Of a stretch of 64,000 bases of DNA, positions 40,101 to 54,224 are shown piece by piece (positions within the stretch are counted from its first letter, which is position 1; every line of letters starts with the position of its first letter). A program made the translations under genes and the position numbers. This stretch comes from Sipunculus nudus. Lineage: Eukaryota; Annelida; Sipuncula; Golfingiida; Sipunculidae. The stretch covers positions 18,811,839 to 18,875,838 of the forward strand of contig CM049316.1 of the NCBI GenBank assembly GCA_026874595.1, written 5' to 3'. The notes under the pieces were generated by a model. It saw nothing but the letters and a program-made list of their open reading frames with translations, was not told the origin of the DNA and made no database searches.

Positions 40101-43100
40101 AAGAATTTATGTGATTTCTGGCTTCCTTTGTGTATATATTAATGATCTGAGGGTAACATATGTAAATACCACAGGGATCATACAAAGAGGGGTAATTACC
40201 TGCACAGGTAAAACAGTGTGACGGGAGTACCAGTAGACTAAAAGGTGCCCATTCATCTATCTTTTGATAAAGAATTTATGTGATTTCTGGCTTCCTTTGT
40301 GTATATATTAATGATCTGAGGGTAACAGATGTAAATACCACAGGGATAATACCAAGAGGGGATATTACCTGCACAGGTAAAACAATGTGACGGGAGTGCC
40401 AGTAGACTAAAAGATGCCCATTCATCTATCTTTTGATAAAGAATTTATGTGATTTCTGGCTTCCTTTGTGTATATATTAATGATCTGAGGGTAACATATG
40501 TAAATACCACAGGGATCATACAAAGAGGGGATATTACCTGCACAGGTAAAACAGTGTGACGGGAATGCCAGTAGACTAAAAGATGCCCATTCATTTATCT
40601 TTTGATAAAGAATCTATGTGATTTCTGGCTTCCTTTGTGTATATATTAATGATCTGAGGGTAACATATGTAAATACCACAGGGATCATACAAAGAGGGGA
40701 TATTACCTGCACAGGTAAAACAGTGTGACGGGAGTGCCAGTAGACTAAAAGATGCCCATTCATCTATCTTTTGATAAAGAATTTATGTGATTTCTGGCTT
40801 CCTTTGTGTATATGTTAATGATCTGAGGGTAACATATGTAAATACCACAGGGATCATACAAAGAGGGGTAATTACCTGCACAGGTAAAACAGTGTGACGG
40901 GAGTACCAGTAGACTAAAAGGTGCCCATTCATCTATCTTTTGATAAAGAATTTATGTGATTTCTGGCTTCCTTTGTGTATATATTAATGATCTGAGGGTA
41001 ACATATGTAAATACCACAGGGATCATACAAAGAGGGGTAATTACCTGCACAGGTAAAACAGTGTGACGGGAGTACCAGTAGACTAAAGGTGCCCATTCAT
41101 CTATCTTTTGATAAAGAATTTATGTGATTTCTGGCTTCCTTTGTGTATATATTAATGATCTGAGGGTAACATATGTAAATACCACAGGGATCATACAAAG
41201 AGGGGATATTACCTGCACAGGTAAAACAGTGTGACGGGAGTACCAGTAGACTAAAAGGTTCCCATTCATCTATCTTTTGATAAAGAATTTATGTGATTTC
41301 TGGCTTCCTTTGTGTATATATTAATGATCTGAGGGTAACATATGTAAATACCACAGGGATCATACAAAGAGGGGTAATTACCTGCACAGGTAAAACAGTG
41401 TGACGGGAGTACCAGTAGACTGAAAGATGCCCATTCATCTATCTTTTGTTAAAGAATTTATGTGATTTCTGGCTTCCTTTGTGTATATATTAATAATCTG
41501 AGGGTAACATATGTAAATACCACAGGGATCATACAAAGAGGGGTATTTACCTGCACAGGTAAAACAGTGTGACGGGAGTGCCAGTAGACTAAAAGGTGCC
41601 CATTCATCTATCTTTTGATAAAGAATTTATGTGATTTCTGGCTTCCTTTGTGTATATATTAATGATCTGAGGGTAACATATGTAAATACCACAGGGATCA
41701 TACAAAGAGGGGATTTTACCTGCACAGGTAAAACAGTGTGACGGGAGTGCCAGTAGACTAAAAGGTGCCCATTCATCTATCTTTTGATAAAGAATTTATG
41801 TGATTTCTGGCTTCCTTTGTGTATATATTAATGATCTGAGGGTAACATATGTAAATACCACAGGGATCATACAAAGAGGGGATATTACCTGCACAGGTAA
41901 AACAGTGTGACGGGAGTACCAGTAGACTAAAAGATGCCCATTCATCTATCTTTTGATAAAGAATTTATGTGATTTCTGGCTTCCCTTGTGTATATATTAA
42001 TGATCTGAGGGTAACATATGTCAATACCACAGGGATCATACAAAGAGAGGTAATTACCTGCACAGGTAAAACAGTGTGACGGGAGTACCAGTAGACTAAA
42101 AGGTGCCCATTCATCTATCTTTTGATAAAGAATTTATGTGATTTCTGGCTTCCTTTGTGTATATATTAATGATCTGAGGGTAACATATGTAAATACCACA
42201 GGGATCATACAAAGAGGGGTAATTACCTGCACAGGTAAAACAGTGTGACGGGAGTACCAGTAGACTAAAGGTTCCCATTCATCTATCTTTTGATAAAGAA
42301 TTTATGTGATTTCTGGCTTCCTTTGTGTATATATTAATGATCTGAGGATAACATATGTAAATACTACAGGGATCATACAAAGAGGGAATATTACCTGCAC
42401 AGGTAAAACAGTGTGACGGGAGTGCCAGTAGACTAAAAGGTGCCCATTCATCTATCTTTTGATAAAGAATTTATGTGATTTCTGGCTTCCTTTGTGTATA
42501 TATTAATGATCTGAGGGTAACATAAGTAAATACCACAGGGATCATACAAAGAGGGGTAATTACCTGCACAGGTAAAACAGTGTGACGGGAGTACCAGTAG
42601 ACTGAAAGATGCCCATTCATCTATCTTTTGTTAAAGAATTTATGTGATTTCTGGCTTCCTTTGTGTATATATTAATGATCTGATGGTAACATATGTAAAT
42701 ACCACAGGGATCATACAAAGAGTGGTAATTACCTGCACAGGTAAAACAGTGTGACGGGAGTGCCAGTAGACTAAAAGGTGCCCATTCATCTATCTTTTGA
42801 TAAAGAATTTATGTGATTTCTGGCTTCCTTTGTGTATATATTAATGATCTGAGGGTAACATATGTAAATACCACAGGGATCATACAAAGAGGGGATATTA
42901 CCTGCACAGGTAAAACAGTGTGACGGGAGTACCAGTAGACTAAAAGATGCCCATTCATCTATCTTTTGATAAAGAATTTATGTGATTTCTGGCTTCCCTT
43001 GTGTATATATTAATGATCTGAGGGTAACATATGTCAATACCACAGGGATCATACAAAGAGAGGTAATTACCTGCACAGGTAAAACAGTGTGACGGGAGTA

Positions 43101-44767
43101 CCAGTAGACTAAAAGGTGCCCATTCATCTATCTTTTGATAAAGAATTTATGTGATTTCTGGCTTCCTTTGTGTATATATTAATGATCTGAGGGTAACATA
43201 TGTAAATACCACAGGGATCATACAAAGAGGGGTAATTACCTGCACAGGTAAAACAGTGTGACGGGAGTACCAGTAGACTAAAGGTTCCCATTCATCTATC
43301 TTTTGATAAAGAATTTATGTGATTTCTGGCTTCCTTTGTGTATATATTAATGATCTGAGGATAACATATGTAAATACTACAGGGATCATACAAAGAGGGA
43401 ATATTACCTGCACAGGTAAAACAGTGTGACGGGAGTGCCAGTAGACTAAAAGGTGCCCATTCATCTATCTTTTGATAAAGAATTTATGTGATTTCTGGCT
43501 TCCTTTGTGTATATATTAATGATCTGAGGGTAACATATGTAAATACCACAGGGATCATACAAAGAGGGGTAATTACCTGCACAGGTAAAACAGTGTGACG
43601 GGAGTGCCAGTAGACTAAAAGGTGCCCATTCATCTATCTTTTGATAAAGAATTTATGTGATTTCTGGCTTCCTTTGTGTATATATTAATGATCTGAGGGT
43701 AACATAAGTAAATACCACAGGGATCATACAAAGAGGGGTAATTACCTGCACAGGTAAAACAGTGTGACGGGAGTACCAGTAGACTGAAAGATGCCCATTC
43801 ATCTATCTTTTGTTAAAGAATTTATGTGATTTCTGGCTTCCTTTGTGTATATATTAATGATCTGATGGTAACATATGTAAATACCACAGGGATTATACAA
43901 AGAGTGGTAATTACCTGCACAGGTAAAACAGTGTGACGGGAGTGCAAGTAGACTAAAAGGTGCCCATTCATCTATCTTTTGTTAAAGAATTTATGTGATT
44001 TCTGGCTTCCTTTGTGTATACATTAATGATCTGAGGGTAACATATGTAAATACCACAGGGATCATACAAAGAGGGGATATTACCTGCACAGGTAAAACAG
44101 TGTGACGGGAGTGCCAGTAGATTAAAAGGTGCCCATTCATCTATCTTTTGATAAAGAATTTATGTGATTTCTGGCTTCCTTTGTGTATATATTAATGATC
44201 TGAGGGTAACATATGTAAATACCACAGGGATCATACAAAGAGGGGATATTACCTGCACAGGTAAAACAGTGTGACGGGAGTACCAGTAGACTAAAAGATG
44301 CCCATTCATCTATCTTTTGATAAAGAATTTATGTGATTTCTGGCTTCCTTTGTGTATATATTAATGATCTGAGGGTAACATATGTAAATACCACAGGGAT
44401 CATACAAAGAGGGGATATTACCTGCACAGGTAAAACAGTGTGACGGGTGTACCAGTAGACTAAAAGGTGCCCATTCATCTATCTTTTGATAAAGAATTTA
44501 TGTGATTTCTGGCTTCCTTTGTGTATATATTAATGATCTGAGGGTAACATATGTAAATACCACAGGGATCATACAAAGAGGGGTAATTACCTGCACAGGT
44601 AAAACAGTGTGACGGGAGTACCAGTAGACTAAAAGGTGCCCATTCATCTATCTTTTGATAAAGAATTTATGTGATTTCTGGCTTCCTTTGTGTATATATT
44701 AATGATCTGAGGGTAACATATGTAAATACCACAGGGATCATACAAAGAGCGGATATTACCTGCACAG
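37169..44767. repeat. Family I higher-order block
   Basis: The block starts with epsilon (37169), zeta, eta and theta. GTCAATA units are near 37801, 39320, 42022 and 43036, spaced 9, 16 and 6 units apart. The last two spacings repeat the 16-then-6 pattern of the earlier family I block (17363-20066-21081). The alpha-beta-gamma-delta-epsilon-zeta-eta-theta order is complete near 40700-42060. The block ends with the CATAAGTA, CTGATGG, GAGTGG and GTATACATTA transition series copied from 26-28 kb. Confidence 0.75.
38857..39025. repeat. Hybrid unit, delta-type left half and zeta-type right half
   Basis: The left part carries AGGTTCC, the mark of delta. The right part ends GGATTTTACC, the mark of zeta. 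In complete cassettes delta and zeta are separated by epsilon; here epsilon is absent and an eta-like unit follows at once. The unit is exactly 169 bp, so two units' worth of sequence was removed in register. Confidence 0.7.
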
Positions 44768-45051
44768 GTAAAACAGTGTGACGAGAGTGCCAGTAGACTA
44801 AAAGATGCCCATTCATCTATCTTTTGATAAAGAATTTATGTGATTTCTGGCTTCCTTTGTGTATATATTAATGATCTGAGGGTAACATATGTAAATACCA
44901 CAGGGATCATACAAAGAGGGGATATTACCTGCACAGGTAAAACAGTGTGACGGGAGTGCCAGTAGACTAAAAGATGCCCATTCATCTATCTTTTGATAAA
45001 GAATTTATGTGATTTCTGGCTTCCTTTGTGTATATATTAATGATCTGAGGG
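42741..45051. repeat. Long-range duplication, copy 2 (16,720-bp spacing)
   Basis: This is the partner of 26021-28331. Differences include ACTAAAGGTTCC near 43280, GGGATTATAC near 43891, GTGCAAGTAG near 43943, GTAGATTAAAAGG near 44118 and ACGGGTGTACC near 44445. At 45052 this copy changes to GAGGGGAAC inside a hybrid unit, and the offset to the first copy falls by two units (338 bp) to 16,382. Confidence 0.85.
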
Positions 45052-45105
45052 GAACATATGTAAATACCACAGGGATCATACAAAGAGGGGGTATTACCTG
45101 CACAG
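44937..45105. repeat. Hybrid unit marking a two-unit deletion
   Basis: The left part (G at the variable site, AGATG) matches the unit at 28217 in the long-range partner; the right part (GAGGGGAAC, GGGGGTATT) matches the unit at 28555. The partner has one whole unit (ACAATG, 28386) between these. Offsets fall from 16,720 to 16,382 across this unit, a loss of exactly 338 bp. The unit itself is 169 bp. Confidence 0.75.
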
Positions 45106-45443
45106 GTAAAACAGTGTGACGGGAGTGCCAGTAGACTAAAAGGTGCCCATTCATCTATCTTTTGATAAAGAATTTATGTGATTTCTGGCTTCCTTTGTGT
45201 ATATATTAATGATCTGAGGGTAACATATGTAAATACCACAGGGATCATACAAAGAGGGGATATTACCTGCACAGGTAAAACAGTGTGACGGGAGTACCAG
45301 TAGACTAAAAGGTGCCCATTTATCTATCTTTTGATAAAGAATTTATGTGATTTCTGGCTTCCTTTGTGTATATATTAATGATCTGAGGGTAACATATGTA
45401 AATACCACAGGGATCATACAAAGAGGGGATATTACCTGCACAG

Positions 45444-48400
45444 GTAAAACAGTGTGACGGGAGTGCCAGTAGACTAAAAGATGCCCATTCATCTATCTTT
45501 TGATAAAGAATTTATGTGATTTCTGGCTTCCTTTGTGTATATATTAATGATCTGAGGGTATCATATGTAAATACCACAGGGATCATACAAAGAGGGGTAA
45601 TTACCTGCACAGGTAAAACAGTGTGACGGGAGTACCAGTAGACTAAAAGGTGCCCATTCATCTATCTTTTGTTAAAGAATTTATGTGATTTCTGGCTTCC
45701 TTTGTGTATATATTAATGATCTGAGGGTAACATATGTAAATACCATATGGATCATACAAAAAGGGGATATTACCTGCACAGGTAAAACAGTGTGACGGGA
45801 GTGCCAGTAGACTAAAAGATGCCCATTCATCTATCTTTTGATAAAGAATTTATGTGATTTCTGGCTTCCTTTGTGTATATGTTAATGATCTGAGGGTAAC
45901 ATATGTAAATACCACAGGAATCATACAAAGAGGGGATATTACCTGCACAGGTAAAATAGTGTGACGGGAGTGCCAGTAGACTAAAAGATGCCCATTCATC
46001 TATCTTTTTATAAAGAATTTATGTGATTTCTGGCTTCCTTTGTGTATATATTAATGATCTGAGGGTAACATATGTAAATACCACAGGGCTCATACAAAGA
46101 GGGGTAATTACCTGCACAGGTAAAACAGTGTGACGGGAGTACCAGTAGACTAAAAGGTGCCCATTCATCTATCTTTTGATAAAGAATTTATGTGATTTCT
46201 GGCTTCCTTTGTGTATATATTAATGATCTGAGGGTAACATATGTAAATACCACAGGGATCATACAAAGAGGGGATATTACCTGCACAGGTAAAACAGTGT
46301 GACGGGAGTGCCAGTACACTTAAAGATGCCCATTCATCTATCTTTTGATAAAGAATTTATGTGATTTCTGGCTTCCTTTGTGTATATATTAATGATCTGA
46401 GGGTAACATATGTAAATACCACAGGGATCATACAAAGAGGGGATATTACCTGCACAGGTAAAACAATGTGACGGGAGTACCAGTAGATTAAAGATGCCCA
46501 TTCATCTATCTTTTGATAAAGAATTTATGTGATTTCTGGCTTCCTTTGTGTATATATTAATGATCTGAGGGTAACATATGTAAATACCACAAGGATTATA
46601 CAAAGAGGGGTATTTACCTGCACAGGTAAAACAGTGTGACGGGAGTACCAGTAGACTAAAAGGTGCCCATTCATCTATCTTTTGATAAAGAATTTATGTG
46701 ATTTCTGGCTTCCTTTGTGTATATATTAATGATCTGAGGGGAACATATGTAAATACCACAGGGTTCATACAAAGAGGGGTAATTACCTGCACAGGTAAAA
46801 CAGTGTGACGGGAGTGCCAGTAGACTAAAAGATGCCCATTCATCTATCTTTTGATAAAGAATTTATGTGAGTTCTGGCTTCCTTTCTGTATATATTAATG
46901 ATCTGAGGGTAACATATGTAAATACCACAGGGATCATACAAAGAGGGGATATTACCTGCACAGGTAAAACAGTTTGACGGGAGTGCCAGTAGACTAAAAG
47001 GTGCCCATTCATCTATCTTTTGATAAAGAATTTATGTGATTTCTGGCTTCCTTTGTGTATATATTAATGATCTGAGGGTAACATATGTAAATACCACAGG
47101 GATCATACAAAGAGGGGATATTACCTGCACAGGTAAAACAGTGTGACGGGAGTACCAGTAGACTAAAAGGTTCCCATTCATCTATCTTTTGATAAAGAAT
47201 TTATGTGATTTCTGGCTTCCTTTGTGTATATATTAATGATCTGAGGGTAACATATGTAAATACCACAGGGATCATACAAAGAGGGGATATTACCTGCACA
47301 GGTAAAACAGTGTGACGGGAGTGCCAGTAGACTAAAAGATGCCCATTCGTCTATCTTTTGATAAAGAATTTATGTGATTTCTGGCTTCCTTTGTGTATAT
47401 ATTAATGATCTGAGGGTAACATATGTAAATACCACAGGGATCATACAAAGAGGGGATATTACCTGCACAGGTAAAACAGTGTGACGGGGGTGCCAGTAGA
47501 CTAAAAGATGCCCATTCATCTATCTTTTGATAAAGAATTTATGTGATTTCTGGCTTCCTTTGTGTATATATTAATGATCTGAGGGTAACAGATGTCAATA
47601 CCACAGGGATCATACAAAGAGGGGATATTACCTGCACAGGTAAAACAGTGTGACGGGAGTGCCAGTAGACTAAAAGATGCCCATTCATCTATCTTTTGAT
47701 AAAGAATTTATGTGATTTCTGGCTTCCTTTGTGTATATATTAATGATCTGAGGGTAACATATGTAAATACCACAGGGATCATACAAAGAGGGGATATTAC
47801 CTGCACAGGTAAACCAGTGTGACGGGAGTACCAGTAGACTAAAAGATGCCCATTCATCTATCTTTTGATAAAGAATTTATGTGATTTCTGGCTTCCTTTG
47901 TGTATATAAACGATCTGAGGGTAACATATGTAAATACCACAGGGATCATACAAAGAGGGGTAATTACCTGCACAGGTGAAACAGTGTGACGGGAGTACCA
48001 GTAGACTGAAAGATGCCCATTCATCTATCTTTTGTTAAAGAATTTATGTGATTTCTGGCTTCCTTTGTGTATATATTAATAATCTGAGGGTAACATATGT
48101 AAATACCACAGGGATCATACAAAGAGGGGTAATTACCTGCACAGGTAAAACAGTGTGACGGGAGTGCCAGTAGACTAAAAGGTGCCCATTCATCTATCTT
48201 TTGATAAAGAATTTATGTGATTTCTGGCTTCCTTTGTGTATATATTAATGATCTGAGGGTAACATATGTAAATACCACAGGGATCATACAAAGAGGGGTA
48301 ATTACCTGCACAGGTTAAACAGTGTGACGGGAGTACCAGTAGACTAAAAGGTGCCCATTCATCTATCTTTTGATAAAGAATTTAAGTGATTTTTGGCTTC

Positions 48401-49110
48401 CTTTGTGTATATATTAATGATCTGAAGGTAACAGATGTAAATACCACAGGGATCATACAAAGAGGGGATATTACCTGCACAGGTAAAACAGTGTGACGGG
48501 AGTGCCAGTAGACTAAAAGATGCCCATTCATCTATCTTTTGATAAAGAATTTATGTGATTTCTGGCTTCCTTTGTGTATATATTAATGATCTGAGGGTCA
48601 CATATGTAAATACCACAGGGATCATACAAAGAGGGGATATTACCTGCACAGGTAAAACAGTGTGACGGGAATGCCAGTAGACTAAAAGATGCCCATTCAT
48701 TTATCTTTTGATAAAGAATTTATGTGATTTCTGGCTTCCTTTGTGTATATATTAATGATCTGAGGGTCACATATGTAAATACCACAGGGATCATACAAAG
48801 AGGGGATATTACCTGCACAGGTAAAACAGTGTGACGGGAGTGCCAGTAGACTAAAAAGATGCCCATTCATCTATCTTTTGATAAAGAATTTATGTGATTT
48901 CTGGCTTCCTTTGTGTATATATTAATGATCTGAGGGTAACATATGTAAATACCACAGGGATCATACAAAGAGGGGTAATTACCTGCACAGGTAAAACAGT
49001 GTGACGGGAGTACCAGTAGACTAAAAGGTGCCCATTCATCTATCTTTTGATAAAGAATTTATGTGATTTCTGGCTTCCTTTGTGTATATATTAATGATCT
49101 GAGGGTAACA
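45444..49110. repeat. Large tandem duplication, copy A
   Basis: Units from 45444 recur at 50173, an offset of 4729 bp (28 units). Shared rare markers are GTAGATTAAAGATG, AAGGATTATA (46591/51320), CAGTTTGACG (46964/51693), GATGTCAATA (47591/51982), AAACCAGTG (47811/52202) and CAGGTGAAAC (47976/52367). Units 47133-47470 (AGGTTCC and TTCGTC) are missing from copy B, after which the offset is 4391 bp. Private changes here include GTAAAATAG near 45952, GTACACTTAAAG near 46315 and GGGTTCATAC near 46762. Confidence 0.88.
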
Positions 49111-50172
49111 TATGTAAATACCACAGGGATCATACAAAGAGGGGTAATTACCTGCACAGGTAAAACAGTGTGACGGGAGTACCAGTAGACTAAAAGGTGC
49201 CCATTCATCTATCTTTTGATAAAGAATTTATGTGATTTCTGGCTTCCTTTGTGTATATATTAATGATCTGAGGGTAACATATGTAAATACCACAGGGATC
49301 ATACAAAGAGGGGTAATTACCTGCACAGGTAAAACAGTGTGACGGGAGTACCAGTAGACTAAAGGTGCCCATTCATCTATCTTTTGATAAAGAATTTATG
49401 TGATTTCTGGCTTCCTTTGTGTATATATTAATGATCTGAGGATAACATATGTAAATACTACAGGGATCATACAAAGAGGGAATATTACCTGCACAGGTAA
49501 AACAGTGTGACGGGAGTGCCAGTAGACTAAAAGGTGCCCATTCATCTATCTTTTGATAAAGAATTTATGTGATTTCTGGCTTCCTTTGTGTATATATTAA
49601 TGATCTGAGGGTAACATATGTAAATACCACAGGGATCATACAAAGAGGGGTAATTACCTGCACAGGTAAAACAGTGTGACGGGAGTACCAGTAGACTAAA
49701 AGGTGCCCATTCATCTATCTTTTGATAAAGAATTTATGTGATTTCTGGCTTCCTTTGTGTATATATTAATGATCTGAGGGTAACATAAGTAAATACCACA
49801 GGGATCATAAAAAGAGGGGTAATTACCTGCACAGGTAAAACAGTGTGACGGGAGTACCAGTAGACTGAAAGATGCCCATTCATCTATCTTTTGTTAAAGA
49901 ATTTATGTGATTTCTGGCTTCCTTTGTGTATATATTAATGATCTGAGGGTAACATATGTAAATACCACAGGGATCATACAAAGAGTGGTAATTACCTGCA
50001 CAGGTAAAACAGTGTGACGGGAGTACCAGTAGACTAAAAGGTGCCCATTCATCTATCTTTTGATAAAGAATTTATGTGATTTCTGGCTTCCTTTGTGTAT
50101 ATATTAATGATCTGAGGGTAACAGATGTAAATACCACAGGGATCATACAAAGAGGGGATATTACCTGCACAG

Positions 50173-50341
50173 GTAAAACAGTGTGACGGGGGTGCCAGTA
50201 GACTAAAAGATGCCCATTCATCTATCTTTTGATAAAGAATTTATGTGATTTCTGGCTTCCTTTGTGTATATATTAATGATCTGAGGGTATCATATGTAAA
50301 TACCACAGGGATCATACAAAGAGGGGTAATTACCTGCACAG
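50173..50341. repeat. Hybrid unit at the join of the large tandem duplication
   Basis: The left part has ACGGGGGTGCC, the mark of the unit found at 47471 and 53550; the right part has GGGTATCAT, the mark of the unit at 45444. It follows a GTAACAGATG unit (50004), just as the ACGGGGGTGCC unit does near 53382-53551. It is therefore the probable crossover point between copies A and B. Its length is exactly 169 bp. Confidence 0.7.
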
Positions 50342-53300
50342 GTAAAACAGTGTGACGGGAGTACCAGTAGACTAAAAGGTGCCCATTCATCTATCTTTTG
50401 TTAAAGAATTTATGTGATTTCTGGCTTCCTTTGTGTATATATTAATGATCTGAGGGTAACATATGTAAATACCATATGGATCATACAAAAAGGGGATATT
50501 ACCTGCACAGGTAAAACAGTGTGACGGGAGTGCCAGTAGACTAAAAGATGCCCATTCATCTATCTTTTGATAAAGAATTTATGTGATTTCTGGCTTCCTT
50601 TGTGTATATGTTAATGATCTGAGGGTAACATATGTAAATACCACAGGGATCATACAAAGAGGGGATATTACCTGCACAGGTAAAACAGTGTGACGGGAGT
50701 GCCAGTAGACTAAAAGATGCCCATTCATCTATCTTTTTATAAAGAATTTATGTGATTTCTGGCTTCCTTTGTGTATATATTAATGATCTGAGGGTAACAT
50801 ATGTAAATACCACAGGGCTCATACAAAGAGGGGTAATTACCTGCACAGGTAAAACAGTGTGACGGGAGTACCAGTAGACTAAAAGGTGCGCATTCATCTA
50901 TCTTTTGATAAAGAATTTATGTGATTTCTGGCTTCCTTTGTGTATATATTAATGATCTGAGGGTAACATATGTAAATACCACAGGGATCATACAAAGAGG
51001 GGATATTACCTGCACAGGTAAAACAGTGTGACGGGAGTGCCAGTAGACTAAAAGATGCCCATTCATCTATCTTTTGATAAAGAATTTATGTGATTTCTGG
51101 CTTCCTTTGTGTATATATTAATGATCTGAGGGTAACATATGTAAATACCACAGGGATCATACAAAGAGGGGATATTACCTGCACAGGTAAAACAATGTGA
51201 CGGGAGTACCAGTAGATTAAAGATGCCCATTCATCTATCTTTTGATAAAGAATTTATGTGATTTCTGGCTTCCTTTGTGTATATATTAATGATCTGAGGG
51301 TAACATATGTAAATACCACAAGGATTATACAAAGAGGGGTAATTACCTGCACAGGTAAAACAGTGTGACGGGAGTACCAGTAGACTAAAAGGTGCCCATT
51401 CATCTATCTTTTGATAAATAATTTATGTGATTTCTGGCTTCCTTTGTGTATATATTAATGATCTGAGGGGAACATATGTAAATACCACAGGGATCATACA
51501 AAGAGGGGTAATTACCTGCACAGGTAAAACAGTGTGACGGGAGTGCCAGTAGACTAAAAGATGCCCATTCATCTATCTTTTGATAAAGAATTTATGTGAG
51601 TTCTGGCTTCCTTTCTGTATATATTAATGATCTGAGGGTAACATATGTAAATACCACAGGGATCATACAAAGAGGGGATATTACCTGCACAGGTAAAACA
51701 GTTTGACGGGAGTGCCAGTAGACTAAAAGGTGCCCATTCATCTATCTTTTGATAAAGAATTTATGTGATTTCTGGCTTCCTTTGTGTATATATTAATGAT
51801 CTGAGGGTAACATATGTAAATACCACAGGGATCATACAAAGAGGGGATATTACCTGCACAGGTAAAACAGTGTGACGGGGGTGCCAGTAGACTAAAAGAT
51901 GCCCATTCATCTATCTTTTGATAAAGAATTTATGTGATTTCTGGCTTCCTTTGTGTATATATTAATGATCTGAGGGTAACAGATGTCAATACCACAGGGA
52001 TCATACAAAGAGGGGATATTACCTGCACAGGTAAAACAGTGTGACGGGAGTGCCAGTAGACTAAAAGATGCCCATTCATCTATCTTTTGATAAAGAATTT
52101 ATGTGATTTCTGGCTTCCTTTGTGTATATATTAATGATCTGAGGGTAACATATGTAAATACCACAGGGATCATACAAAGAGGGGATATTACCTGCACAGG
52201 TAAACCAGTGTGACGGGAGTACCAGTAGACTAAAAGATGCCCATTCATCTATCTTTTGATAAAGAATTTATGTGATTTCTGGCTTCCTTTGTGTATATAA
52301 ACGATCTGAGGGTAACATATGTAAATACCACAGGGATCATACAAAGAGGGGTAATTACCTGCACAGGTGAAACAGTGTGACGGGAGTACCAGTAGACTGA
52401 AAGATGCCCATTCATCTATCTTTTGTTAAAGAATTTTCGTGATTTCTGGCTTCCTTTGTGTATATATTAATAATCTGAGGGTAACATATGTAAATACCAC
52501 AGGGATCATACAAAGAGGGGTAATTACCTGCACAGGTAAAACAGTGTGACGGGAGTGCCAGTAGACTAAAAGGTGCCCATTCATCTATCTTTTGATAAAG
52601 AATTTATGTGATTTCTGGCTTCCTTTGTGTATATATTAATGATCTGAGGGTAACATATGTAAATACCACAGGGATCATACAAAGAGGGGTAATTACCTGC
52701 ACAGGTTAAACAGTGTGACGGGAGTACCAGTAGACTAAAAGGTGCCCATTCATCTATCTTTTGATAAAGAATTTAAGTGATTTTTGGCTTCCTTTGTGTA
52801 TATATTAATGATCTGAAGGTAACAGATGTAAATACCACAGGGATCATACAAAGAGGGGATATTACCTGCACAGGTAAAACAGTGTGACGGGAGTGCCAGT
52901 AGACTAAAAGATGCCCATTCATCTATCTTTTGATAAAGAATTTATGTGATTTCTGGCTTCCTTTGTGTATATATTAATGATCTGAGGGTCACATATGTAA
53001 ATACCACAGGGATCATACAAAGAGGGGATATTACCTGCACAGGTAAAACAGTGTGACGGGAATCCCAGTAGACTAAAAGATGCCCATTCATTTATCTTTT
53101 GATAAAGAATTTATGTGATTTCTGGCTTCCTTTGTGTATATATTAATGATCTGAGGGTAACATATGTAAATACCACAGGGATCATACAAAGAGGGGATAT
53201 TACCTGCACAGGTAAAACAGTGTGACGGGAGTGCCAGTAGACTAAAAAGATGCCCATTCATCTATCTTTTGATAAAGAATTTATGTGATTTCTGGCTTCC

Positions 53301-53501
53301 TTTGTGTATATATTAATGATCTGAGGGTAACATATGTAAATACCACAGGGATCATACAAAGAGGGGTAATTACCTGCACAGGTAAAACAGTGTGACGGGA
53401 GTACCAGTAGACTAAAAGGTGCCCATTCATCTATCTTTTGATAAAGAATTTATGTGATTTCTGGCTTCCTTTGTGTATATATTAATGATCTGAGGGTAAC
53501 A
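50173..53501. repeat. Large tandem duplication, copy B, lacking two units
   Basis: This is the partner of 45444-49110. The CAGTTTGACG unit (51693) is followed directly by the ACGGGGGTGCC unit (51862), whereas copy A has AGGTTCC and TTCGTC units between them. Private changes include GGTGCGCATTC near 50889, GATAAATAATTT near 51416, AATTTTCGTG near 52434 and GGGAATCCC near 53060. The match ends at 53502, where GTAACAGATG replaces GTAACATATG. Confidence 0.88.
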
Positions 53502-54224
53502 GATGTAAATACCACAGGGATCATACAAAGAGGGGATATTACCTGCACAGGTAAAACAGTGTGACGGGGGTGCCAGTAGACTAAAAGATGCCCATTCATC
53601 TATCTTTTGATAAAGAATTTATGTGATTTCTGGCTTCCTTTGTGTATATATTAATGATCTGAGGGTAACAGATGTAAATACCACAGGGATCATACAAAGA
53701 GGGGATATTACCTGCACAGGTAAAACAGTGTGACGGGAGTGCCAGTAGACTAAAAGATGCCCATTCATCTATCTTTTGATAAAGAATTTATGTGATTTCT
53801 GGCTTCCTTTGTGTATATATTAATGATCTGAGGGTAACATATGTAAATACCACAGGGATCATACAAAGAGGGGATATTACCTGCACAGGTAAAACAGTGT
53901 GACGGGAGTACCAGTAGACTAAAAGATGCCCATTCATCTATCTTTTGATAAAGAATTTATGTGATTTCTGGCTTCCTTTGTGTATATATTAATGATCTGA
54001 GGGTAACATATGTAAATACCACAGGGATCATACAAAGAGGGGATATTACCTGCACAGGTAAAACAATGTGACGGGAGTACCAGTAGACTAAAAGGTGCCC
54101 ATTCATCTATCTTTTGATAAAGAATTTATGTGATTTATGGCTTCCTTTGTGTATATAAACGATCTGAGGGTAACATATGTAAATACCACAGGGATCATAC
54201 AAAGAGGGGTAATTACCTGCACAG

